Part shown: piece by piece, positions 45,371 through 54,432 of the stretch
How the letters are laid out: the number at the start of each line of letters is the position of its first letter
How positions within the stretch are numbered: the stretch's first letter is position 1
DNA from: an uncultured Verrucomicrobiota bacterium
Lineage (GTDB): Bacteria > Verrucomicrobiota > Kiritimatiellia > Kiritimatiellales > Tichowtungiaceae
Direction of reading: 5' to 3'
Assembly: GCA_903831085.1 (NCBI GenBank)
Contig: CAIKWE010000020.1
Span: 1-64,000, forward strand
DNA length: 64,000 nucleotides
Program-made: the position numbers and the translations under genes
The notes under the pieces: generated by a model
Database searches by the model: none
Seen by the model: only the letters and a program-made list of their open reading frames with translations
Told to the model about the DNA's origin: nothing

Positions 45371-46759
45371 TTAACGATCGAATTCAAGGCGCTGTCCAAG
45401 GACGGCGCCGTTTATTTTTCCGTTCTGCCAGGCGATCTGGCCGGAGACGATGGTGGTGTCGACCGATGAGCGGAAGGTAACTCCTTCGAACGGCGACCAG
45501 CCGCATTTGTAGAGAATGTTTTCTTTGGCGACGGTCTGCGGTTTGTTCAGGTCAACCAGCACCAGGTCGGCCCAGTAGCCTTCGCGGATGAAGCCGCGCT
45601 CTTTGACGTTAAAGATGCGCGCCGGATTATGGGCAATCTTGGCGACGATGGTTTCCAGCGAAAGCAGCCCGCTGTGGAAGTGTTCGAGGATAGCGGGCAG
45701 GACGGACTGGATGACCGGCATGCCGGACGGCGCGGTCCAGTAGGTTCCCTGCTTTTCCTGCAAGGTGTGCGGCGCGTGGTCGGTGCCGATGGTGTCGATC
45801 CGGTCGGTGAGCAGTCCGCGTTGCAGGGCGGCGCGGTCGGATGCGCGTTTAATCGCCGGGTTGCATTTCACCAGCGCGCCTTTGGTTTCGTAGGCGGTGC
45901 TGTCGAAATAGAGGTGGTGGATGCAGGCCTCGGCGGTGATTTTGCGGACGGTTTCGTCGCGCTCGATATAAAACTCATTTTCGCGCGGACTGCTGATACG
46001 CGCCGTTCCGCCGTCAAAAAGTTCCAGTTCGCGGGCGGTGCTGATATGCAGAACGTGCAGGCGTGTGCCGTGTTTGCTGGCGAGTTCAACCGCCAGCGCG
46101 CTGGAGCGGTAGCAGGCTTCTTCGCTGCGGATATGCGGGTGGGCGGCGAACGGTGTTTCGTCGCCGTGGAGCTCGCGGAAAATGTCTTCGTGCTTTTTGA
46201 TGATGCCGGAGTCCTCGCAGTGCGCGGCGAGGTTGATTGGGCATTCACGGAAGAGATCGTCCAAGGTTTGGAAACGGTCGACCAGCATATCGCCGGTGGA
46301 GGAGCCCATGTAAACTTTCACGCCGCAGACATTCTTTGGATCGACCGCTTTGACTTCATCAAGGTTGTTGAGCGCGGCGCCGAGGTAGAAGGAATAGTTG
46401 ACGGCCATTTTCTGCGCGGCGATGGTGAACTTTTCTTCGAGCCGTTCATTGGTGACGGACGGCGGGCTGGTGTTCGGCATTTCCATCACGGAGGTGACGC
46501 CTCCGGCGGCGGCGGCGCGCGATTCGCTTTGCATGTCGCCTTTATGTGTCAGTCCCGGTTCACGGAAGTGGACGTGGCAGTCGATCATACCAGGCAGGAG
46601 AGCTTTGCCGTCGGCATCAATGACGATGTCCGCCTGCGCGTCGATGGTGTTGTCGATGCGGTCAATCCGTCCGTGGCGGATCAGGACGTCGGCGGCGCGA
46701 ATCACGCCGTCGCTGACTAAGTCAGCGTTCTTGATTAAAATGCTTGGAATGGTGCTCAT
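45371..46759 (-). CDS. pyrC: dihydroorotase
   Basis: Cyclises carbamoyl aspartate to dihydroorotate in pyrimidine synthesis. The 462-residue amidohydrolase shows the metal motif DCHVHFREPGLTHKGDM, VMEMPNTSPP, GVKVYMGSSTG (carboxylated Lys), LAAHCED, LHVLHIST, and GTDHAPHTLQEKQ. Sequences of this length and motif set are class I dihydroorotases, sometimes annotated as allantoinase; the NTSPP and HAPH context favours dihydroorotase. A palindrome variant lies in its codons at 46260-46274 (RFQTLDD). ATG 46759 fits the family. Confidence 0.92.
   Translation of the reverse strand: MSTIPSILIKNADLVSDGVIRAADVLIRHGRIDRIDNTIDAQADIVIDADGKALLPGMIDCHVHFREPGLTHKGDMQSESRAAAAGGVTSVMEMPNTSPPSVTNERLEEKFTIAAQKMAVNYSFYLGAALNNLDEVKAVDPKNVCGVKVYMGSSTGDMLVDRFQTLDDLFRECPINLAAHCEDSGIIKKHEDIFRELHGDETPFAAHPHIRSEEACYRSSALAVELASKHGTRLHVLHISTARELELFDGGTARISSPRENEFYIERDETVRKITAEACIHHLYFDSTAYETKGALVKCNPAIKRASDRAALQRGLLTDRIDTIGTDHAPHTLQEKQGTYWTAPSGMPVIQSVLPAILEHFHSGLLSLETIVAKIAHNPARIFNVKERGFIREGYWADLVLVDLNKPQTVAKENILYKCGWSPFEGVTFRSSVDTTIVSGQIAWQNGKINGAVLGQRLEFDR
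46260..46274. repeat. palindrome variant inside pyrC
   Basis: TCCAAGGTTTGGAAA within the pyrC codons. Confidence 0.45.
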
Positions 46760-46803
46760 AAATTTCCGACAGGATAACAGGATGAACGGGATTCGAGAAA
46801 TAA

Positions 46804-46835
46804 TTTTACAGAAGGAAACGAAGGTAACTAAGGGG
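46804..46835. repeat. solo arm of the AGAAGG hairpin repeat
   Basis: TTACAGAAGGAAACGAAGG then GTAACTAAGG. There is no inverted partner nearby. Between pyrC and lgt. Confidence 0.65.
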
Positions 46836-46853
46836 TAAATTACGCATTACGGA

Positions 46854-47699
46854 TTACTTGTTTTTCTCAAAACCATCATTCCGCTGCCACAGACGTTTCT
46901 TAGCGATGATGATGATGGCTCCGACGACCATGACGCTGGAGTAGAGCTGACCTTTGGTGAGCCAGCCGAAGTAGACCGTGCTGTCGGGTTCGCGGAAAAA
47001 TTCGCTGGCGATGCGCACAATGGCGTAAATGACGAGGAAGGCGGCGCTCAGGGAGCCTTCGCGTTTGCCCCAGGCGGTGCGGCGGATAAGCCACAAGGCA
47101 ATGAAAAGGAAGAGACCTTCGCCGAATGCTTCGTAAAGTTGTGACGGATGGCGCGGGGTCGGCGCGGGGTCTTGTACTTGCGGGAAGACGACGCCCCACG
47201 GAACTTCGGTCGGGCGTCCCCAGAGTTCGCCGTTGATGAAGTTTGCGACGCGTCCGAAAAAGAGGCCGATCGGCGTGACGAGGGCGAGGCAGTCGGTGAG
47301 GTTCCAGAAGGGAATCTTCTTTTTCCATGCCGTCCAGAGCACCACCAGAATCACGCCAATCAGTCCGCCATGGCTGGACATGCCGCCTTCCCAGACGCGG
47401 AAAAGGAAAAGCGGGTCATGGATGAAAACGTCCCATGCGTAAAAGAGGACGTAACCGAGCCGTCCGCCGAGGAAGACGCCGTAGATGGCGATGTGAACGA
47501 TGAAGTTACCGAGATCCTGAGGCGGTACGGCGAATTCGCTGCGTTTGGACATCCGGAGCAGGATCAGATATCCGCCGAGAAAGCCGAGCAAGTAAGCGAT
47601 TCCGTACCAGCGGACAGCCAGCGGGCCCCAGAGGTGGAAGATGACGGGATCAAAATTGTGGACGTAGAAGGAGAGAAACACTGGAAGAAAAGAAGTCAT
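46854..47699 (-). CDS. lgt: prolipoprotein diacylglyceryl transferase
   Basis: Lgt transfers diacylglycerol to the lipobox cysteine of prolipoproteins at the inner membrane. 281 residues and seven hydrophobic segments fit. Signatures are RWYGIAYLLGFLGGYLIL, GVFLGGRLGYVLFYAW, GGMSSHGGLIGV, FGRVANFINGELWGRPTEV and HPSQLYEAFGEGL. ATG 47699 is used; the frame two codons longer starts with TTG. It serves lipoproteins such as the ApbE homologue at 59437. Encoded on the same strand as pyrC. Confidence 0.95.
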   Translation of the reverse strand: MTSFLPVFLSFYVHNFDPVIFHLWGPLAVRWYGIAYLLGFLGGYLILLRMSKRSEFAVPPQDLGNFIVHIAIYGVFLGGRLGYVLFYAWDVFIHDPLFLFRVWEGGMSSHGGLIGVILVVLWTAWKKKIPFWNLTDCLALVTPIGLFFGRVANFINGELWGRPTEVPWGVVFPQVQDPAPTPRHPSQLYEAFGEGLFLFIALWLIRRTAWGKREGSLSAAFLVIYAIVRIASEFFREPDSTVYFGWLTKGQLYSSVMVVGAIIIIAKKRLWQRNDGFEKNK

Positions 47700-47721
47700 A
47701 CACAATTAACCTGATTGATAT

Positions 47722-47826
47722 TTTTAACAGAAGGAAACGAAGGAAAACCAAGGATGAGAGGAGCGGAAAGAAATCCATTTTTTATTAGTTTTTACCACCT
47801 CCGTTACCCTTTGTTGCCTTCTGTAG
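47722..47826. repeat. AGAAGG-family hairpin element
   Basis: Left arm ACAGAAGGAAACGAAGG (47722-47753 region), right arm CCCTTTGTTGCCTTCTGTA (47808-47825). The inner part is diverged and AT-rich. Located between the starts/ends of lgt and nadK. Confidence 0.7.
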
Positions 47827-47871
47827 AAATAAAGACGAGTTTTTATCATGGCTGGAGTTCCTATTTATGCA

Positions 47872-48756
47872 TTATTCCAATTTTCCAGTATTCCAGTCAC
47901 CCATTCTTCCTCTCCAGTGGAGTTTTTCGCTCAGGACGGAAAAATAGCTGTAGCCGGGCAGGTGCAGGAAGGTGACGGGTTTGTCGCTGCGGGCGATCCG
48001 GATGGCGTCGCCTTCGCCGAGTTCCTCGACATCCTGTCCGTCTGCGGAGAACAGCAGTTTTTTATGCGCGTGCCGGATCGTGATTTCAATGGCACTGCGG
48101 TCGGGCAGGATAATCGGACGGTTGCTGAGCGTGTGCGGACAGATAACGCTGATACCGAACACATCGGTGCATGGCTGGATGATCGGCCCGCCGGAGGCGA
48201 GGAAATGACCGGTGCTTCCGGTCGGCGTGGTGACGACCATGCCGTCGCAGGCAAAGGTAGTGATCGGCTCGCCGTCCACGGCGAGTTCGAGCGTGACGAT
48301 ATGGGAAGAACCGCCAAAGCCGACGACGGCGTCGTTGAGAATCCGGTAGGGGCCGATAAGTTTTCCGCCGCGCAGAACGGTGCAGTTCGCCACCGTACGG
48401 ACATCGCGTTTGCATTTACCGGCGGCCAGCGCGTCGAGGGCGGATTCGAGCTGGTCTTCGCCGACGCCGGTCAGGAAGCCGAGACTGCCGAGGTTGATTC
48501 CAAGGATTGGAACATCCGCTCCGTTCAGGAGTTTTGCGCAGAACAGGACGGTGCCGTCGCCGCCGAGCGCGAACAGAACGTCGACGGTTTTCGCGAACTG
48601 GTCAAAGCCGATAATGGTTGCGGAGGGCAGATAGGCGGCGGTCTGTTCGTCGGCGAACAGCTCGATGCCGAGCGCTTTCGCCTTGCGGGCGAGACGCTCA
48701 AAGATGTCGGCGGCGTGCGGCCGTTTCGGGTTTGCTATGACACCAGCCTTTTTCAT
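47872..48756 (-). CDS. nadK: NAD kinase
   Basis: Phosphorylates NAD to NADP. The 294 residues show VLFALGGDGTVLFCAK (catalytic GGDG), ILGINLGSLGFLTG, DAVVGFGG, VVTTPTGSTGHFLASGGPIIQP (substrate loop; most enzymes have GSTAYSLSAGGP), and VICPHTLSNRPIILP. The protein ends near LHWRGRMGD. Start ATG 48756 with MKKAGVIANPKRPHA. Downstream in the window order it stands opposite to hisF. Complements nadD at the left end of the window. Confidence 0.93.
   Translation of the reverse strand: MKKAGVIANPKRPHAADIFERLARKAKALGIELFADEQTAAYLPSATIIGFDQFAKTVDVLFALGGDGTVLFCAKLLNGADVPILGINLGSLGFLTGVGEDQLESALDALAAGKCKRDVRTVANCTVLRGGKLIGPYRILNDAVVGFGGSSHIVTLELAVDGEPITTFACDGMVVTTPTGSTGHFLASGGPIIQPCTDVFGISVICPHTLSNRPIILPDRSAIEITIRHAHKKLLFSADGQDVEELGEGDAIRIARSDKPVTFLHLPGYSYFSVLSEKLHWRGRMGDWNTGKLE
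48498..48512. repeat. palindrome inside nadK
   Basis: TTCCAAGGATTGGAA within the codons VPILGIN of nadK. Confidence 0.55.
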
Positions 48757-49055
48757 GGCTGGATGTTGCCAGAACGGGGCTCCCGCACAAGATTTTACGG
48801 GGAAAAAGCAATGCCGCCAGGACTGATACCACGATGTTCTGTAAAGGCGCGGCCACCCTTCGGCAGTGCTCAGGGCAGGCCGTCCGTCCTCCTTCGCGTT
48901 TCACGCTACGGCGTGACAGGCACCTACAGTGAGAAAGATTTTCTGTAGCCGCGCACGGCGGGCGCGGTAATTAAAACCGAATATCATGCGGGTTTGATAT
49001 GATTTATCTGGCGGGGACTTGTCGGGCAGGGCCAATAGTGGTTAACTCCAAACCT
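48757..49055. other. intergenic region with REP-like repeats
   Basis: GC-rich repetitive stretch of about 200 bases: GGCGCGGCCACCCTTCGG..., a hairpin GTTTCACGCTACGGCGTGAC (48898-48919), CTACAGTGAGAAAGATTTTC and TGTAGCCGCGCACGGCGGGCGCGG (48945-48971). Related to the REP-like repeat at 43931. No ORF with family match; frames of about 85 codons are on the wrong side of hisF. Confidence 0.5.
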
Positions 49056-49814
<759 letters not shown>

Positions 49815-49862
49815 CGCCGGATGTCACCGGATTCCGAACCCGCCACAGGGTTCGCGTACGTG

Positions 49863-50675
49863 TCAACCGCCTAGCTCTGTCTTTATTAGTGCTTCGATTT
49901 TTGCGTCATATTTCTCCGCATCGGCGACATCTTCAAAGACATCAACCTGTGCTTCGATCAGATCAAGAAAGTCTCGCGCCGCAAGATAGAATGACTTCCA
50001 GGCAACGCTAAAAGGAAGCACCCAATCGTATCCCGAGGTAAATTCTCCCGTAGTCTTTGTGGTTCCGAGACCGCGCTTATAAAGGGATGCGGCTTCGAAA
50101 TTGGAATGGGAATAGGCAGAAAGAAGAACGTAGAATTTATACAGATGCGGTTCGTCCAATTCCTTGAGCATTTCCCACATGTTTGGTGCCTGCGTTGGGA
50201 TCACATACCCCTTCTCCGTCAGCAGTTGGCAGAGCTCAGAATCAAAGTATGTGTAGTTTGTTCTGCGTGCGTGGTATCTCCTAACCAATCCGTCCGGTGT
50301 ATATTTGCTTTCAGCTAGTTTTTTGGCCTGACTCGTTCCACTACGGAGAAAAAGAATCCATCTCACTTCGCGCTCGAATGGGTCAATCGGTATAAACATC
50401 CATCGAGCACGTATGCTGGTTTCGAAAATCGTTCTTGCGATTAGGTGCGCGGAGGGAGCAAGGACAAGATCATTCCGGGCTAAGACCGTAATTGACTCGA
50501 GGTGTCTTAACATCAGTTTCAGGAGAGTATAGAATTCGATTTCTGACTCATATCTCCCAATTGGTCTTTGCTCCAAGACGCCTAGGCCATGTAAGTAAGC
50601 TGTAATCAAAACATCGCAGTGATCGCATAATGCAATCACTTCGCCGGTTGGCGGTTGTTGTATCGTAGTTGTCAC
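49863..50675 (-). CDS. DUF5677-like helical protein
   Basis: A 270-residue protein, mostly helical. LIARTIFETSIRARWMFI, LLSAYSHSNFEAASLY and the tail FYLAARDFLDLIEAQ resemble DUF5677-type proteins (HEPN-like fold, function unknown). No signal peptide or membrane segment is seen. The coding region looks poorer in GC than its neighbours, suggesting recent acquisition. Alternative: another HEPN family. A start at ATG 50675 is accepted. Its neighbours (hisF and a small secreted protein) give no clue to role. Confidence 0.6.
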   Translation of the reverse strand: MTTTIQQPPTGEVIALCDHCDVLITAYLHGLGVLEQRPIGRYESEIEFYTLLKLMLRHLESITVLARNDLVLAPSAHLIARTIFETSIRARWMFIPIDPFEREVRWILFLRSGTSQAKKLAESKYTPDGLVRRYHARRTNYTYFDSELCQLLTEKGYVIPTQAPNMWEMLKELDEPHLYKFYVLLSAYSHSNFEAASLYKRGLGTTKTTGEFTSGYDWVLPFSVAWKSFYLAARDFLDLIEAQVDVFEDVADAEKYDAKIEALIKTELGG

Positions 50676-50857
50676 GTTAGCTGATGAATCTCGTAATAGG
50701 TAAAACAGGCTGGTTGATCGGATAAGATCATTGATAGATCATCACATCTCCTCAGATCAACGGTGCAGGGAACCTCGGCTCGTTTAGCGACATAATGTTC
50801 CATCGTTTCGAAACTGATCCGTGCTTCGAAAGCACAATCAGTATGTGCGCTCCAGTT

Positions 50858-51064
50858 CTAGTCTTTTTCGATCCATGTATGACCATTGGTGCATTTCCAT
50901 TTGATACCAGCGACGCAAACACCATTTGGCATCGGTACGCCCAAGCACTCCAGGCCGGTGTTGGGATCAACGAACGGACAATTCATGGATGATGCTATCG
51001 CAGAAATTCCGCTGACAATAGCGATCGCTATCGCGACGATAATCATGACCTGTTTTCTTTTCAT
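50858..51064 (-). CDS. small exported Cys-rich protein
   Basis: A 68-residue protein too small to be found easily. It starts with a hydrophobic helix (MIIVAIAIAIVSGISAIA), then SMNCPFVDPNTGLECLGVP, VCVAGIKWKCTNGHTW. Four cysteines and a GHTW near the end suggest a zinc-ribbon-like or disulfide-bonded knuckle, held at the membrane. A strong ribosome site AGGAGGTGTAGGAGAT sits before ATG 51064. No family recognised. The 180 bases downstream hold no gene. Confidence 0.65.
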   Translation of the reverse strand: MKRKQVMIIVAIAIAIVSGISAIASSMNCPFVDPNTGLECLGVPMPNGVCVAGIKWKCTNGHTWIEKD

Positions 51065-51268
51065 ATCTCCTACACCTCCTGTTTTTTCTTTCGAACAGTG
51101 TTATTAGGCTTACTTCAGTTTTTAACGGGTTGAATTATCAACGGCTTGAATGTAGCGCGATGGTTCAGGAGCGACAACCCGAAACACTTGTTTTAAATCA
51201 GTTTCGGGAAGAGGCTGGCAAGGCCCCATTCGGCTGTGTATATTCCCAGCTTTCAAACGGAGAAAATC

Positions 51269-51682
51269 ATGAGCAAGGAACTTGAAGAAGGGCAGAAACT
51301 CGAACTCGACTGGAACAAGCTGGAGAAGGCGGTTGCCGGTACCAAAGGAATTATTCCGGTTGCCGTGCAGAACGCCGATACCAAGGCAGTGATCCTGGTC
51401 GCTTACATCAATCAATTGGCGTTCGAAGAATCGCTGAAGCGCAAGATGCTGGTGCTGTGGAGTTCGTCGCGGCAGGAGCTGTGGATTAAAGGGCTGACGT
51501 CCGGCGAAACCTTTGAACTGCTGGAAGCGCGCGTCAACTGCGAGCAGAACTCGCTTTTGTTTATCGTGCGTCCTAACCGCGGCGGCATCTGCCATACCAA
51601 AAACACCAAAGGCGAGCCGCGCGACTGCTATTACCGCAAGATCGATCCCGGCACGCTGGCGCTCGAAAACCTAAATCCATAA
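51269..51682 (+). CDS. hisI: phosphoribosyl-AMP cyclohydrolase (divergent HisI)
   Basis: Opens the ring of PR-AMP in histidine synthesis; metal-dependent. Blocks are GIIPVAVQNADTKAVILVAYIN, VLWSSSRQELWIKGLTSGETF, then VNCEQNSLLFIV and GGICHTKNTKGEPRDCYYRK. The usual DCDxD metal/catalytic block is replaced by NCEQN, keeping the Cys but not the Asps; GICHT with a distant C (RDCYY) remains. So it is a HisI homologue with an altered metal site, perhaps a variant branch. ATG 51269 has GGAG at 8 bases. 137 residues. hisF is 1.5 kb upstream. Confidence 0.8.
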   Translation: MSKELEEGQKLELDWNKLEKAVAGTKGIIPVAVQNADTKAVILVAYINQLAFEESLKRKMLVLWSSSRQELWIKGLTSGETFELLEARVNCEQNSLLFIVRPNRGGICHTKNTKGEPRDCYYRKIDPGTLALENLNP

Positions 51683-51693
51683 ACAGAAGAAAA

Positions 51694-51777
51694 TTTTCAC
51701 AGAAGGAAACGAAGGTAAACAAAGGCGGGCGGAAACGGAACCAAGACCTTCGTTATCCTTCGTTTCCTTCTGTAAAA
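51694..51777. repeat. AGAAGG-family hairpin element between hisI and the SGNH gene
   Basis: Left arm TTTTCACAGAAGGAAACG..., right arm TTCGTTTCCTTCTGTAAAA, near-perfect inverted repeat of about 30 bases around a 20-base centre. It is the best-preserved copy in the window. Directly after the hisI stop, it may act as a transcription end signal. Confidence 0.85.
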
Positions 51778-51796
51778 CATAACCGAGGAGATGTTC

Positions 51797-53080
51797 ATGA
51801 ACCGATTTATCAGGATACTGACCGTCGCAGCCTTGCTGACTTTTTCTTTGCGCGCCGAAGAGGCGCTGAAGCCGAAAACGCTGGCGGGCTTCGGTTCGTC
51901 CGTCTGCAAAGGCGTCGGCGATAAGGCGCAGGGCGGTTACATTACACGGCTCCAGACGCGGATGGCTCAGGACGGCTGGGCGGTTACCAATGTTTCGCGC
52001 GGCGGCGACACCACGGTGAAAATCCAAAACCGCTGGGCACCCGTGCTGGATGAAAACGGCGCGATGAAGACGAATCAGACCGGCCCGTTTCTTCTGCCGG
52101 TAAAAGCCTCGTATGTGCTGATCGGTCTGTCGCTCGCGAACGAGAAGTTTCTGGATGAGCAGTTCCGGCGCAATCTGCCGGGTCTGATTGAAACCTGCCG
52201 CACCAACGGCATGAATGTGACGGTTGCGAACTGCTACGCCACCGGCGATATCAGCGAAGAAAACTATGCCAAAGTGCGCCAGATGAATCTGTTCATCAGC
52301 CAGCTTGATCTGCCGAGCATCAATTTTCTCGGCAGTGTGGACGACGGTCGGGGCGGCTGGGTGCCGGGAATCTGGAATGATCCAAAACATCCCAACACGC
52401 AGGGGCACGAAGAAATGTTCCGCGCCATCGTGCCGTCGCTCTGGCCGGCGCTGGATCAAGGTAAGCCGCGCCCTGAGCGCGCCGCCGGAAACGGAATGAA
52501 ACTGAATAAACGGTCTGTCGAATTTGTTCCCGCCGATCCGGTGCATGCTTTTGCTGAAGTGTTCTGGGTGAAAGCCTCCGTGGACGGGCAGATCGCCTTC
52601 ATCGAAGCGGAGCCGGTTTCCGCCGTGGATACAGAAGTGCCCGCGAAAGATAAGACGAGACCTGATCGTAAATTTATTTTTTCGGGCCAGAAGGCGGTTG
52701 CTTCGCTTTCGGTGAAAAACGGACAGCTTCAGTACAAAGGGCTGGCGGAGAATCCGGTTTCCGCTGAACTTTCCAAAGATTGGAACATGGTCGTGATCGC
52801 GCACTGGTATGCGCGTGGCGAAACCGAACTCTACGTCAACGGCGTCAAAGCCGGTTCGGCGCAGGAACGCTACATGCCGTCGCGTTTCACCCTCGGCGGC
52901 GCGGAATTCCGCGACTGGTTGGTTTACCGCTCCGCGCTCAACAGCGATGAGATTGCGCTGCTGAAAGGCGGCGGCATGTATCCATCCAGTCTCGAAGTGT
53001 ACGCCACGCTGAACGACAGTAAAACCGGCGACGGCCTCGTCAACCGCGCGCAAAGCCTTTCGACCATCACGCTGAAGTGA
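51797..53080 (+). CDS. exported SGNH hydrolase with C-terminal LamG-like domain
   Basis: 427 residues with a signal peptide (MNRFIRILTVAALLTFSLRA). The SGNH blocks are AGFGSSVCKG (GxS with Ser35 as likely nucleophile; Ser34 replaces the usual Asp), SRGGDTT, IGLSLANE (block III with Asn), and HPNTQGHEEMF (catalytic His). Residues about 235-427 form a LamG/concanavalin-like region (AHWYARGETELYVNGVKAGSA). Such enzymes deacetylate or de-esterify polysaccharides. ATG 51797 has GAGGAG at 8 bases, better than the ATG at 51791. Confidence 0.85.
   Translation: MNRFIRILTVAALLTFSLRAEEALKPKTLAGFGSSVCKGVGDKAQGGYITRLQTRMAQDGWAVTNVSRGGDTTVKIQNRWAPVLDENGAMKTNQTGPFLLPVKASYVLIGLSLANEKFLDEQFRRNLPGLIETCRTNGMNVTVANCYATGDISEENYAKVRQMNLFISQLDLPSINFLGSVDDGRGGWVPGIWNDPKHPNTQGHEEMFRAIVPSLWPALDQGKPRPERAAGNGMKLNKRSVEFVPADPVHAFAEVFWVKASVDGQIAFIEAEPVSAVDTEVPAKDKTRPDRKFIFSGQKAVASLSVKNGQLQYKGLAENPVSAELSKDWNMVVIAHWYARGETELYVNGVKAGSAQERYMPSRFTLGGAEFRDWLVYRSALNSDEIALLKGGGMYPSSLEVYATLNDSKTGDGLVNRAQSLSTITLK
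52770..52785. repeat. palindrome inside the SGNH gene
   Basis: TTTCCAAAGATTGGAA, in the codons for ELSKDWNM. Confidence 0.6.
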
Positions 53081-53082
53081 TG

Positions 53083-53097
53083 TTCCAGACATTGGAA
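53083..53097. repeat. palindrome variant after the SGNH gene
   Basis: TTCCAGACATTGGAA, directly after the stop codon at 53080. Confidence 0.5.
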
Positions 53098-53133
53098 ACC
53101 CATGAACTCGAGAACCCGATCCGGAGAAGAATA

Positions 53134-53205
53134 TTTTAACAGAAGGAAACGAAGGGGAACAAAGGAAGAACGCTCTGGGACTAAACCTTCGTTTCCTTCT
53201 GTAAA
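53134..53205. repeat. AGAAGG-family hairpin element before the Gre-like gene
   Basis: Left arm TTAACAGAAGGAAACGAAGG, right arm CCTTCGTTTCCTTCTGTAAA; 20-base arms, nearly perfect, about 30-base loop. Confidence 0.85.
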
Positions 53206-53237
53206 CACGACTTCCGTTTACAAGGTTTGGAAAAACT

Positions 53238-53705
53238 ATGAATAAAACCGCATTATTGCGCGCCATCATCGCCGAACTGGAAGCCGATCTCCGCCGTCAG
53301 CAGGCGGCGAACAAACAGGCTTCCGCCGGCGCGACAGACGGCGAGGCGCGCGCCGAAACCAAGTGGGACACCTGCGGACTCGAATCGTCGTATTTAGCGC
53401 GCGGCCATGCCTTGCAGTTCAAAGCGCTGGCCGTCGCGCTCGAAGAATTGAAAACCTTTATGATTCCGGTTTATGACGGCCAGCCGATCGGTGTCGGCGC
53501 GCTGGTTGAAGCGGAACTGGATAAAGAAAAGATGCTCTGCTTCCTGCTTCCCTGCGCCGGCGGAATCGAGCTGGACTTCGAGGGCAGGCTGGTCTCTGTC
53601 ATTACACCCGAGTCGCCGATCGGCGCGGCGCTGCTCGATAAGAAGAAGGGCGAAAAATTTTCCTTCCGCGCCGGTTCGTCCGGAAGAATTCTGGCGGTGG
53701 CATGA
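53238..53705 (+). CDS. GreA/GreB-family transcription factor-like protein
   Basis: 155 residues. The N-terminal part (about 1-75) is a predicted helical hairpin or coiled coil (LLRAIIAELEADLRRQQAANK, ALQFKALAVALEELKTF). The C-terminal part (about 80-155) resembles the GreA/GreB FKBP-like domain: IGVGALVEAELD, ELDFEGRLVSVITPESPIGAALLDKKKGEKFSF. Standard GreA stimulates RNA polymerase transcript cleavage; whether the catalytic acidic tip residues are kept is not clear, so it may be a secondary-channel regulator. The start codon of the next gene overlaps its stop by 4 bases. Confidence 0.7.
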   Translation: MNKTALLRAIIAELEADLRRQQAANKQASAGATDGEARAETKWDTCGLESSYLARGHALQFKALAVALEELKTFMIPVYDGQPIGVGALVEAELDKEKMLCFLLPCAGGIELDFEGRLVSVITPESPIGAALLDKKKGEKFSFRAGSSGRILAVA

Positions 53706-54385
53706 GCGCGCCTCACAGACATCGCCCGAAAGGGTTGGAGATCATCTACGAAGACCGCGATCTGGTCGTGATCAATAAAGATGCCGGTCTGCTGAGCATG
53801 AGTCCCTCGCGGTATGAAATGCAAACGGCGGAATATCTCCTGACCGACTATCTGCGTAAAGGGGCGGCGCGTTCCCGTCTGCGGGCCTATACGGTTCACC
53901 GGCTTGACCGCGAAACCTCCGGCCTGCTGATCTTCGCCAAGACCGAAGCGGTGCAGAACTGGCTTAAAGACCATTGGAAAGAGGTCGAGAAGGAGTACCG
54001 CGCGATCGTACACGGATCGCTGAAAGAAAAGGCCGGAACGCTTTCGAGTTATCTGGCGGAGAACGAGGCGCAGTTTGTCTATTCAACCACTCAGGCCAAG
54101 GGCAAATGGTCGGAAACGCAGTATGAAGTGACCCGCGAGAATAAACTGTTCAGCGAACTGAAAATCAACCTGCTGACGGGACGCAAAAATCAGATCCGGG
54201 TGCATTTTGCGGAACTGGGCCATCCGGTGGTCGGCGACGTCAAATACGGACTCAAAGATAAAAAGTTTGAGCGCATGGCGCTGCACGCTCGGTCCATTGC
54301 TTTTAATCATCCGCACAGCGGAAAGCGGATGGCTTTCGAAGCGCCGGTTCCGAAATTTTTCACCAAGCTGATGAATCCGGTGTAA
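53702..54385 (+). CDS. RluA-family pseudouridine synthase
   Basis: Isomerises uridine to pseudouridine in rRNA or tRNA. The catalytic motif is VHRLDRETSGLLIFAK with the Asp. Also seen are LEIIYEDRDLVVINKDAGLLSM, LLTGRKNQIRVHFAELGHPVVGDVKYG and MALHARSIAFNHPHSGKRMAFEAP. There is no N-terminal S4 domain, as in RluA/RluC-like short members (227 residues). Overlaps the Gre-like gene by ATGA, implying translational coupling. Target position unknown. Confidence 0.9.
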   Translation: MSAPHRHRPKGLEIIYEDRDLVVINKDAGLLSMSPSRYEMQTAEYLLTDYLRKGAARSRLRAYTVHRLDRETSGLLIFAKTEAVQNWLKDHWKEVEKEYRAIVHGSLKEKAGTLSSYLAENEAQFVYSTTQAKGKWSETQYEVTRENKLFSELKINLLTGRKNQIRVHFAELGHPVVGDVKYGLKDKKFERMALHARSIAFNHPHSGKRMAFEAPVPKFFTKLMNPV

Positions 54386-54432
54386 TCAAAAGCCGTGTTG
54401 TAAACAGCGCCGAAAGGGCGTAGTACACCGTT

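Noticed and set aside
45629-46720. 363-residue plus-strand frame opposite pyrC
   Set aside because: Antisense to dihydroorotase with all its motifs; Val/Gly/Asp-rich shadow with no domain.
47848-48948. 366-residue plus-strand frame opposite nadK
   Set aside because: Shadow of nadK; it runs into the REP-rich gap and has no domain.
51671-53269. 532-residue minus-strand frame opposite the SGNH gene
   Set aside because: It is antisense to a gene with clear SGNH motifs, is rich in His/Arg as expected for a GC-rich shadow, runs through two hairpin repeats and has no recognisable domain.
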